DNA of 64,000 bases, from assembly GCA_023101885.1 (NCBI GenBank), contig JALPQD010000016.1:5850396-5914395 (forward strand). The letters run 5' to 3'. The translations under genes and the position numbers were made by a program. The notes under the pieces are model-generated. The model saw only the letters and a list, made by a program, of their open reading frames with translations, had not been told where the DNA came from and did no database searches. This stretch comes from Typhlomys cinereus (lineage: Eukaryota > Chordata > Mammalia > Rodentia > Platacanthomyidae). This document shows positions 55,767 to 64,000 of the stretch, one piece after another (the first letter of the stretch is position 1; each line of letters opens with the position of its first letter).

Positions 55767-56280
55767 TCTTCAGGTCCATGCACTGCTCTTTAACACTCCC
55801 CATCCATGTAACATAATCCCAATCTTCACAATATACACAATATCCTTCTTATCCAAAAATCACACTACTTCTTCCATCCTGCATCCTCATGATCATATTG
55901 TCCTTTAGAGATAAAGAACTTAGAATCGTTTGAATAGATCCCTGTATTTTATTAAAGTAGAAGTAGAAGTTTCTGTGGAATGAAAAGGTCTGTTTTCCTG
56001 AGCCATGTTAAAAACATGTTATAGTTTTAACATGTTATGTTAAAAACAGTTCAAGGACCATCCTGATTCTAGAGAACCTCTCCCTGTGCTCCCTCAAATT
56101 TCCCAATATAAAGGAGTCCTTACTGCTTATTTTGCTGATATCTAATAAATTTTAGGAGATGACAAAAATAAGCAATTGATTTTTTGACTTATAGTCTGGT
56201 TTCTCTGCCTTTAATCAGGAAGTTAAATAGTTAAATGGTTGAGTTGGTTTTGAGAAAGTGATTTTTTAAAACCTTTTTAA
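55765..56280. other. No gene recognised
   Basis: AT-rich. A short inverted pair 'gttaaaaacatgttatag' / 'ttttaacatgttatgtta' at 56007-56048 suggests a small palindromic hairpin. No frame is supported. Confidence 0.45.
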
Positions 56281-56284
56281 ACTT

Positions 56285-56540
56285 CATTGTGTGTGTGGGG
56301 GGGCTGGGCCCTGGATGTCCCTGTCCCTGTGGAGAACTAAGAGTGACTTCAGAATCATCCTGAATTGCTTTTACCTCCTTCTTGCTTCTCTCTGAGATTT
56401 TTCAGGCTTCACCCACCAGGGCCACAAGTGCAGGCCACAGTAGTTTCCACCTGGCATTTTTACACGGAACCCAGAATTGGAACTCAGAGCCTTTTTCTTA
56501 CAAGGCAGAGTCTTAACCCATGAGCCATCCTTCAACCCAA
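56285..56540 (-). mobile_element. B2-superfamily SINE, antisense
   Basis: Matches 1102-1414: 'gtgacttcagaatcatcctg', 'gccacaagtgcaggccacag', 'ccacctggcatttttacac' and 'gagccatccttcaaccc' at the head end. The CA part is shortened to 'gtgtgtgtgg'. Confidence 0.9.
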
Positions 56541-56544
56541 GAAA

Positions 56545-58196
56545 AAGTGATGTTTTCAAGAAAATTTTTACCCAGAATTTTTGGCCAGTTTTTTTAGAGC
56601 ATTATACCTTGGTTTCCAGAAGAATCTTCCCCAGAAATTTTCAGTTTCAGAAAGAGGAGAGTGTCTTACATACCTTACATTATCTTTTTAGTCAGGTGCA
56701 TTTGTCAGAATACTTGGGGGTAATTAGCCACACATACATACACTTCTGGTTGTATCGTGTGGTCAAGATACAAGACAACTATTAGACAAGAGGCAGCCCG
56801 GCCAGTGCCCCCAGGACAGTAGAAGCGAGGCTGTTGCCACCTCCAGCTACAGGGATGGGACTGGACCAGTCGAGGTCCAGAAGCAGAGAACCATCACTAG
56901 AGAGCACGCAGTGTGCAGTGGAAGGCAGTAACCAGTCTATGGAGAAGCCACAGGACCAAAATTGCAGGGAGCTTATCTGCTCCCTCAGCTTTTCCCACAG
57001 GACTCCCCATTGGCCTGATGATATGAGAGTGCTTAAATTGAGTACAGACTGTTCTCCCGAGTCAGAGAATGATGTACAATACTCCTGGAGAGGCAAGGGG
57101 AAAAGTATTCTGCACAACTTGTTCCAACACTCCACAGTTCTGAAAGCCATCTTGTAATCCCATCCAAAGTTAGAGACTTAGACTCCCAAAGGCTATCACT
57201 TCTTTTTACTACTAAGCAAAACATCACGCCCAGCCTAAAGCTTTAGAGGGGTCATCCAAAGGGATCATTCTCACCCAAGGCAGACCTCTTCTAATATAGG
57301 TCCATCTCAGGACAGGTTGAACTTATTGATGCTGTACTCTGAGAAGCTGAAATGCGGTGATACCACTGGTGACAGAAAGAACAGTGGGGTGAAAGTGAAA
57401 TTGAATTCTAAACTTTACTTCCTCACTGTCATTGATAGTGAGGCAAAGTGCATCATCACTCTCCTAGACTTTAGATGTTTCACCAAAAAAAAAAAAAATA
57501 TATATATATATATATAACTTATGGTCTGTATGGTGAGAAATCACACATCGAGAGACCAGGGTTTTTGGGGGGAGTAAGGGACGATTGCATCCTAAGATAT
57601 AAAATCTTCAAGCTATCTTTGAAAATACTTATTAACTGCTTCCTGCCTCTAAACCATTGATTTACCATGGACTAGCCCTGTTTTTCTCCACTTTTTTCAA
57701 AAAAAACTGAATTTTAAGCTTTCTGGAATTTTTCTTGCTCTCCACCAGGGTGAACTTATTTCTCATGAACTCCTTTTTTGGTATCATTTCTAAGGAAACC
57801 AAGCTTATCTGCTCAAAGCATGGGTGGTGTTGCTGTGGATACCCTCGCAGAACACTGACATTCCTCCTAGTTTCCTCCTCCATTCACTGGTAGGGTTGCC
57901 ACATGGTGCCCAACCACTCCCACCCTTTAGCCAACCCAGCCATCCCCAACTCACTTTTGGAACTCAGCATGGAAATATGAAAAGGAGTTTACCTCCTCCT
58001 GATTGTACCCTCCAAAACATCAGTCTGCTCTTTAAGGCCAAACATTTCATCTGGTTTCTATTGTTGATTTGAACTACACTACCTGCAGGACCCATAAACT
58101 AACTGAATAGAGAGACATGCAGAGAAGCTCTTGTAGAGTAATCTCAGGGTGTCATAAAGGATCCCCAAACATAACCATTCACAAATTTCTCAAATC
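56545..58196. other. Unrecognised stretch with opposed ~110-120-codon frames
   Basis: Between about 56780 and 57160 both strands stay open: 122 codons on the minus strand (start at 57150) and 107 on the plus strand (start at 56834). Neither shows a domain I recognise. The minus frame starts in 'attacaagatggcttt', which has a purine at -3 and G at +4. Local GC is higher than in the flanks. It could be chance, an old L1 5' end or retro-copied sequence. The rest of the stretch has nothing I can name apart from the A/TA run at 57484. Confidence 0.35.
57484..57517. repeat. A-run followed by (TA)n
   Basis: About 14 A then about 8 TA units, a simple AT repeat. Confidence 0.95.
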
Positions 58197-58201
58197 ACTT
58201 T

Positions 58202-58956
58202 TATTGCAGTTTACGTGCACTGTTGCTGATAAAATCAAATGGCTTAGGGAAACAAGGTGTTTATTCTCTTACAACAGTCTGGTTACAGTTCAGTAGTCCA
58301 GCTTGACCGGAGAGCTCACATCAGCAGCAAGGCTGAGGGAACTGGCCACACCATCTTCACGTAATGGCTAAGAATGTATTAAGTTACTCTTATGTATTGC
58401 TGTGAGAGAACACCCAAAGTCAATCAACTTAAGGGAGAAAGGGAGAAGCTTATAGGTCCAGAGGGGAGATACAGTCCTTCATGGCAGAGGCATGGCTATT
58501 GGCCAAAGCTAGAGCCAGGCTAAGTCACTGCAAACATCTTGGAGACTGAGACCTACAAGGCCTCTGCTGCAAAGGAAGACTTCTCCAGCAGGTAGGGGGG
58601 GACTAATCCACCTCAAGGCCCACCCCCTGTGACTGCTTTCCTCCTGTAAGGCTCCACCTCTCAAGGTGCCAGGACCTTCCTAAACACATGAGACTGTGGG
58701 GGACACATTTCAAACCATGACAGAGAGGGACAATCCTTACTTGCCAGATCAGCATGTTTGGCCAAGTGTACACAAGGATGTCAACTTCCTCAACCAGCTC
58801 TCTATATTTGATTCACCTGTCCAGGGCCTACTCCCACCCACCATGAGCTAAGTTTGCCCCATCTACTAGACAATCTCCTGCAGGTTTGCTCTGGGCTTAT
58901 ATGCACAGAGCTCAAACCCTCAATCATCAAGTTGACATCTGTGCCTAACTATAACA
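58202..58956 (-). mobile_element. ERVL-type solo LTR, antisense, with TSD and nested LTR
   Basis: Matches the reverse of 60381-60811: 'gctgataaaatcaaatggct', 'tacaacagtctggttacagt', then after the insertion 'ttgccagatcagcatgtttg', 'ctagacaatctcctgcagg' and 'gcctaactataaca'. A perfect 5-bp duplication 'acttt' lies at 58197-58201 and 58957-58961. Removing the inserted MaLR LTR (348 bp plus 5-bp duplication) leaves about 402 bp. Confidence 0.93.
58375..58722 (-). mobile_element. MaLR (MT/ORR1-like) LTR nested in an ERVL-type LTR
   Basis: Runs TG...CA from 'tgtattaagttactctta' to 'tttcaaaccatgaca'. Host flanks are 'aagaa' (58370-58374) and 'gagag' (58723-58727). The uninterrupted paralogue at 40092 reads 'ggctgagagatgg' there, so these are two decayed halves of one 5-bp duplication. 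The element is younger than its host copy. Confidence 0.9.
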
Positions 58957-58964
58957 ACTTTCAA

Positions 58965-59060
58965 AATATTTTTATTATGGTTGGGGATAGTAGCTTAGTA
59001 ATAGAATATTCACTTAGCTTATGTGAGATCCAACACAGGAAGGAAAAAAAACAATTAGTG
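58965..59060 (+). mobile_element. ID SINE
   Basis: 'ggttggggatagtagcttag', 'taatagaatattcacttagc' and 'gtgagatccaacac' make a diverged ID head with an A-rich tail 'aaaaaaaac'. Confidence 0.75.
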
Positions 59061-59069
59061 CATAAATAT

Positions 59070-59370
59070 TCTGCTGTTAAATGAGTCAAAAGAAAAAGGC
59101 TAAAACTTTAAGATAGCATAAAAATATGTATATGATAAAATATAAATTAAAATGTGTCATATAAAGATCTATCTAATAGAATGAACTTAGATATTCACCA
59201 AAGTTGAATTGATTAACAATTAGGCTTTATTACATACAGTGGGATGTTATTTAGCCATGAAAATAAAAGAATTTCTGTAATTTACAGCAACATGGGCAGA
59301 ACTGGAGAACATATTATTAAGTGAAAAGTCAGGGACAGAAAGACAGATATTATATCTTTTCACTGACAAT
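59070..59370 (+). mobile_element. L1 3' region fragment
   Basis: 'agatattcaccaaagttg', 'gggatgttatttagccatga', 'caacatgggcagaactggag' and 'tattaagtgaaaagtcaggg' match the sense L1 stretch near 17800-17950. No frame is kept. Confidence 0.75.
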
Positions 59371-59374
59371 TGAA

Positions 59375-60180
59375 AGCTTTAAAAAAAAGTTCAAGAAAAT
59401 TGAAAATAGAGTAGTAGATACCTGTTGCATGGCATTTTTCCTTTAGGCATAACATGATGACACCACAAACTTTGACCCTAGTAGTCATAGCAACTAGAGC
59501 TGCCAGTACAATAGAAAGCCAGGTCTTGAATGCTAACCTGAAAGGGACTGAGATCTGCCTTTGTTGTGGAGCAATTTCCTTCAACTTGAAACATTTCACC
59601 CTGGAGGAAGAGCATTAAGTATCTAGAAGTTCTGAAACTAACAAGATTCACTGCCTATCCCAAAGTGAAGGAAGCAGTAAACAATTGCTTTGGGAGGAGA
59701 CTTCTCTTTTGTGGCTGCAAGTCCACTGGGAAAGCTCCAGCCATGCACCTTCATGAGTTGTTACCCGTGTTTAGTGTTTTTCAGTGATGTGGCTGCCTTT
59801 GTCCTCGTGCCTGCTCCTGTGAGTAAACCCTCACTCATACTCCTACAAGTAACCCTAATAAATAATTGTTTTCCAAATTGGAAAACTTTGGCTTGTTGCT
59901 AACTCCATATCTGCAGGGAATAGACATTTGTGTGGCATCTTCATGGGAAAAATGTCACATAATACTACTCCCTAAGAAGGGTTTTAGAGAAGGTTAAGTT
60001 GAGAAGAGGCATAGTTTGTAATACTTTGTAGCTTAGTAGAATACAAACAGTTGATCATGATTACCTGAATATTCCAAAATTAGCTAGTAGAGAAGATTTC
60101 AAATGTTCCCAACACCAAGAACTATATATGTATGAGGAAGCAGATATGCCAGTTACTGTGATCTGTTTGCTACATATATG
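59375..60180. other. No gene recognised
   Basis: Frames at 59360-59599 (minus) and 59690-59902 (plus) lack motifs. No repeat was named. Confidence 0.4.
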
Positions 60181-61190
60181 TGTGATAGTTAAATTTGAAT
60201 GTTGATAGTCAACTTGAATGTTGCAGATTAGTCTCTGGGCACAGCTGTGAAGAACTGATAGTTAGGTAAGCGCTTAAGCAAGTCTACAAGGAGATTTTCT
60301 TATTGGTGTGGAAAACCCAGCCTATAGCTCATGATACCTTACAGTAATGGACCAAATAAAGGGAGTGGAAGAAGGAAGGGTGTCATAGTTAGGTACAGGT
60401 GTCAACTTGTCAGTTGAGGGTTTAAGCTCTGAGCACATTTGTAAAGGATTAGTGGTTGAGTTATGTCCAGAACAAACCTGCAAGAGATTGTCTAGCTGAT
60501 GGAGAAGGCCCAGTAGGTGGGACTAAATAAAATACAGACATAAATACAGAATAAAATACAGACATCTGACTGACAGAGTTGGCATCCTTTTGTACACGTC
60601 CAGACATGCTGGTCTGGCAAGTAAGGATCATCACTCTCTCAGCCATTATGTAGAGATGGTGTGTAGCCAGTCCCTCGGCCCTGGTGTTGGTACATGCTCT
60701 CTTGTCAAGCTGAACTGAGAACTGTAACCACTGTCATAAGGAAATAAACCCCTTGTTCCCGTAAGCCGTTTGATAGTCATTTATCAGCAACCATGCAAGC
60801 GAACTGCAACAAAGGGTCTGAACCTCCTTCCCTTGGCCTGTGCAGATGAGCTCCTAGTTCGCTGCTGTCTTTCCTTACTCCTTCTTGCTGCCATGCTGCT
60901 GTTCTTTGCTGTTGCACAGTCGCAGTTCCTCGCTGTTGCTGTTCTTTGCTGACCTGGGAGCCCAGCCTCTTCAGCCCTCCAAAGTGACTGGGGTCCAAGG
61001 ACTTTCAAGGAATTTTCTGACCTTACCACCAGACTAGAGCTACTGAGCTATTCAATTCTTGAACCAAGCAGCTACTGTTGGACTACTCAGATTTTATCTT
61101 GTAAGTCAATCTAATAAAGTCCCTTTTTTACATATATATTCATTCTATTGGCTCTGTTACTCTAGAAAACCTTGACTAACTAATACAACA
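60181..61190 (+). mobile_element. Older ERVL-class LTR interrupted by a younger LTR
   Basis: The 5' part (60181-60380: 'tgtgatagttaaatttg', 'agtcaacttgaatgttg', 'caggagattttctt'-like) resumes after the insertion with 'aagggtctgaacctccttcc'. It ends in 'tctaataaagtccc' (polyadenylation signal), 'attcattctattggctctgt' and 'gactaactaatacaaca'. Such ends are typical of ERVL-class LTRs. Its own target duplication was not resolved. Confidence 0.75.
60381..60811 (+). mobile_element. ERVL-type solo LTR, best-bounded family copy, with TSD
   Basis: Starts TG ('tgtcatagttaggtacaggt'), ends CA ('gcgaactgcaaca'), 431 bp. A perfect 5-bp duplication 'aaggg' lies at 60376-60380 and 60812-60816. 'aaggaaataaaccccttg' (60737) carries the polyadenylation signal. 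It is inserted in the older LTR 60181-61190. It serves as the reference for copies at 6659, 39924, 49355, 50190, 50728 and 58202. Confidence 0.94.
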
Positions 61191-61194
61191 GGAC

Positions 61195-62149
61195 ACAGAT
61201 ATGGGAATATCACAATATACCATATTTTTATGTGCCAGTTAAAATTAAAAACATATTTAAAAATTTGACATAATTATATAAGGGAAAGGTTTAAAAAATA
61301 ACATGAATAAAACTATCAATGTGATTGGATAACAAAATAATGGGAATTTTAAATTCAAAAATTTGAAAATGAATGAAAGGCTTGCAGACTAGGCAAGATT
61401 AATGTAGACGTCTTTCTCCCTAATCCTCCCAACTAGATGTAACTGTGAACACAGATATAATTTAAGAAGCAATTGAAGAACTCATCATGCTAGAAAGAAG
61501 AGAACTAGTCAGAGTCCTCAGAACTGAAGAAGGGAAGTGGGCAGGGAAACTTCTGGTGCCCATTCAGCAGAAGAAGGCGACCATGTCCTACGTTTCCAGG
61601 AGACATATCTCTGTCCTCACCGAGTATATGAATCTCCACCTCCATAAGAGACTCTAGGTACCCAGGAAACCCCAGCAAGGGGGGGGGGGATTCTGCCAAC
61701 ATCAGTGGCTCAGCCCAGGAAGCCTCTTTACCCCCCAGAAATCTGAGATTTCCCCACCCTCTGACAGACACTCAGTAGCCCAGTCTGAGAAACCTATTCA
61801 GCTATTTCTGGCTGAATGCCTTCCAATAAACCAAATACGCTCAAAGGACATTGCAAAGTTCTGAAAATTAAATTTTCTTCAGTACCATAGGCCATACCAG
61901 TAGGTCAGAACTGTGAACGAAACCTAAACAGAATGGCTACTTGCTAAAACAAAACATTGAATTACCATTTGGGGACTCCTAATATAACTAGAGACACCGA
62001 AGACCAGAAGAATGACTGACTACCTAACCAGCTGATACTGACATATCAGATGACGGAGGTGTTTAACATATGTCAGATCACTTCACAAAAATGTAGTAGT
62101 GAAACATTTCTAATGTTCTTAAAACTAATGGAAAACTAGACAGTTTCAA
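61195..62149. other. Possible ancient L1 5' region; no gene
   Basis: 'cgaccatgtcctacgtttcc', 'atctctgtcctcaccg' and, beyond the SINE at 62205, 'ttaaactttctgaacaagtt' and 'cagcagaatggaaatgacag' (62520-62560) are reminiscent of old L1 5'/ORF1-start sequence. This is pattern memory only. A G10 run lies at 61680-61689. Confidence 0.3.
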
Positions 62150-62153
62150 AAGA

Positions 62154-62206
62154 TTGTTTGTTTGTTTGTTTGTTTGTTTGTTTGTTTGTTTGTTTGTTTG
62201 TTTGTT
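62154..62206. repeat. (GTTT)n array
   Basis: About 13 tetramers forming the (antisense) tail of the SINE that follows. Val-Cys-Leu-Phe frames across it are artefacts. Confidence 0.97.
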
Positions 62207-62445
62207 GTGTGTGCATCAGAGGGCACTGTATGTCCCTGTGGAAGGCCAAGGGTAATTTTGGGAATCATCCTAGATTGCTTCTATCTTCTTGCTTCACTCT
62301 GGGATTTCCCAGGTTCTGCCAACCAGTGCCGGAAGTGCAGGGTGCTGCCGTTTCTGCCTGACATTTTTACATGGGACCTGGGATCTGAACTCAGGACCTT
62401 CTGCTTGTGAGACAGAATTTTAATCCCTGAGCCATCTCTCTGCCC
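62205..62445 (-). mobile_element. B2-superfamily SINE, antisense, with (AAAC)n tail
   Basis: 'tcagagggcactgtatgtcc', 'gggaatcatcctagattgct', 'ccggaagtgcagggtgctgc' and 'gagccatctctctgccc' match 1102-1414. Its tail is (AAAC)n instead of the usual (CA)n plus A run. A short 'aagatt' at 62150-62155 and 62446-62451 may be the target duplication. Confidence 0.92.
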
Positions 62446-62644
62446 AAGATTTATTATTTTTTTAAAAAGGATCTGGTAGAAATTATAAAACTGGGAAAAT
62501 ATAACAGCAAAACATAAAATTTAAACTTTCTGAACAAGTTAACAGCAGCAGAATGGAAATGACAGAACATACAATCTTAAAACTGATCAACAAAGTTCAC
62601 CCTATCTAAACAAGAGGGAGAAAACAACTTCAGAAATAGACAAA

Positions 62645-62860
62645 AAGTTAGCAGTGCCTGCTTGAAAACCTTGGGACCTGAGTTCACTCCCTAGAAGCCC
62701 ACATGGTAGAAGGAGTGAAATGACTTCTGAAAGTTGTCCTTTGGTTTGTCTGTGCATCATAGCATGCATACTTGTTCAATCTCTCTCTCTCTCTTTCTCA
62801 CTCGCTCACTTGCTCACTCTTGCTCTCTCAAATAGTATTTTTAAAAAGAAAGAACAAAGT
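62645..62860 (+). mobile_element. B2/B4-type SINE, old subfamily
   Basis: 'gcagtgcctgcttgaaaacc', 'gggacctgagttcactccct', 'gtagaaggagtgaaatgact' and 'tgcatcatagcatgcatact' run into (CT)n (62778-62830) and an A-rich end. It is the same subfamily as 8548. Confidence 0.7.
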
Positions 62861-62864
62861 ATGA

Positions 62865-63865
62865 CTGTATATAATACATTATATGTCTCCTTGTGAATTT
62901 GATTTAAAGAAATTCATAATTAAAACAAAAATTACAAACCCTCTGATGTTAAAACAGTGATATTTAAATTGGTGAAGATGAAGGGAATTAAAGGAAAGGT
63001 AGGTTTTATACTTCGTTGGAAGTAGTAAATACTAATACCAGCACATGAAAATTGAAATATATTACTTTACATTCCTTATATTGTACTCTGTGATGTATTG
63101 TGTCACATTTATTGTATCTACAGCAACCACAAAGAAACTGGCACTTATTTGAATTCTTTAAAATGTCTTTGGCTCTATACGATGTAAGTGTAGTGTTTCC
63201 CTGAGTTTTATGAGCTGTTCTAGTAAATTAATGGAAGCCAAGGAAGGTGTCATGTGAACTCCATGCAAGCCAGTGGGTCAGAAGCTCTGGAGGCCTGGAC
63301 TTGAGATTGATGGCTGCCAGGGAGCAGTCTGGGGGACTGAGCCTTCAACCTGTGAGATCTGACACAATCTCCAGGTAGACAGCGGCAGAACTGGAAAGAG
63401 CTGGAGGGCAGCCAGCTGCTGTTCTCTGCAGGCTTGATTGCTTGCTTGCTGGTGGCAAGAAATTGCCAGGCATTTTGAGGTCACAGAGTGATCTGTGCTG
63501 TCATTTATAGTAAGAGACACTGAGAATGTGTTTGCTTTTTGACTGTGACATCAGAGACTCAAAGCAAAATTTTGGATTGCACTGTAGAAGAATAAATGTG
63601 AGAAAAAAGGAACCTTAAGAGGACGAAAAATTACACAGATGGAATTTTAGCAAATGAAAAAAATTATTACAAATTCACAATAAGTAGTGTGATATGACTT
63701 CCACATGTGAAGCGGTAAGATCTGAAAAAATGGTTGAAGAGTCTTTACCCTGTGCTCCAAATGGGTAAGGGAAGGACCACAAGAGATTCTAAGGAGATGG
63801 CATTTGAAATATTGTTCATGACTTAAATCAGGAAACAGTGGTCATTTCATTTCATACAGTGTTGG
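62865..63865. other. No gene recognised
   Basis: AT-rich 1-kb stretch. The 80-codon minus frame (63278-63520) has no motif. No named repeat. Confidence 0.45.
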
Positions 63866-63867
<2 letters not shown>

Positions 63868-63919
<52 letters not shown>

Positions 63920-64000
63920 AAAAGGGCATTCAAGTATGTGTGTCTGTGGAGACTCAAGAATGACATTGGGAATCATTCTGGATTGCTCTGCCTCCTTATT
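63868..64000 (-). mobile_element. B2-superfamily SINE, cut by the window end
   Basis: A TG microsatellite (63868-63917) is followed by 'gtgtctgtggagactcaaga', 'atgacattgggaatcattct' and 'ggattgctctgcctcctt', the body of an antisense SINE as at 1102. The tRNA-like head lies beyond 64000. Confidence 0.9.

Noticed and set aside
56007..56048. Short palindrome around 'aacatgtta' as a regulatory site
   Set aside because: AT-rich palindromes of this size are frequent by chance and nothing nearby suggests a promoter.

Overview
The window looks like an intergenic or deep intronic stretch of a rodent nuclear genome. I find no protein-coding exon, tRNA or rRNA gene, CRISPR array or bacterial-type operon that the sequence supports. 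The rodent assignment rests on recognisable rodent-lineage repeats: ID elements (20404, 25431, 46763, 58965), 7SL-derived B1-type SINEs, a B4-type ID/B1 composite (46370), B2-superfamily tRNA-headed SINEs and rodent-type ERVL/MaLR LTRs. The dominant B2-superfamily SINE has the familiar 'ggctggagagRtggctcagg' head. Its body is not the mouse/rat B2 body as I know it, and it ends in (CA)n plus an A-rich tail. A non-murid rodent, perhaps a dipodoid such as a jerboa or jumping mouse (DIP-like SINE), is therefore plausible, but that is inference. All repeat family names are from memory and were not checked against a library.

Layout. 1-10 kb: B2-superfamily SINEs, MIR/L2 relics, one ERVL-type LTR and microsatellites. 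10.6-14.3 kb: a broken ancient antisense L1, part of which occurs twice, invaded by a MaLR-type LTR that was itself hit by a young antisense L1 3' end. 16-18 kb: a decayed sense L1 ORF2/3' region interrupted by a young SINE. 18-27 kb: mostly unrecognised sequence with MIR, L2 and ID relics. 27.9-31.9 kb: a stack of L1, LTR and L1 insertions, a second L1 3' UTR and two SINEs in a row. 33-40 kb: LTRs in mostly unrecognised sequence, one of them splitting a (CA)n microsatellite. 42-43.6 kb: a 60-bp inverted repeat (59/60) with a 308-bp spacer between two B1-like fragments, then a purine tract split by an LTR. 45-51 kb: the densest mobile-element cluster, including a SINE split by a MaLR LTR, an LTR with internal tandem repeats and a small retroviral integrase remnant. 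51.2 kb: a MER5A-like DNA transposon. 54-61 kb: more ERVL/MaLR LTRs, two of which carry nested LTR insertions. 61-64 kb: L1-like sequence and SINEs, with the last SINE cut by the window edge.

The strongest evidence is structural. Target-site duplications of 9-20 bp flank SINE/LINE copies, and 5-bp TG...CA duplications flank LTRs. Together they give a relative order of insertion for several nests. The reading frames present mostly arise from microsatellites or SINE bodies. I found no coherent new biological system. The items most worth a second look are the 42.45-42.88 kb inverted repeat, the recently active ERVL-type LTR family, the variable tandem repeats inside the 33/47/49 kb LTR family, and the opposed open frames at 56.8-57.15 kb.
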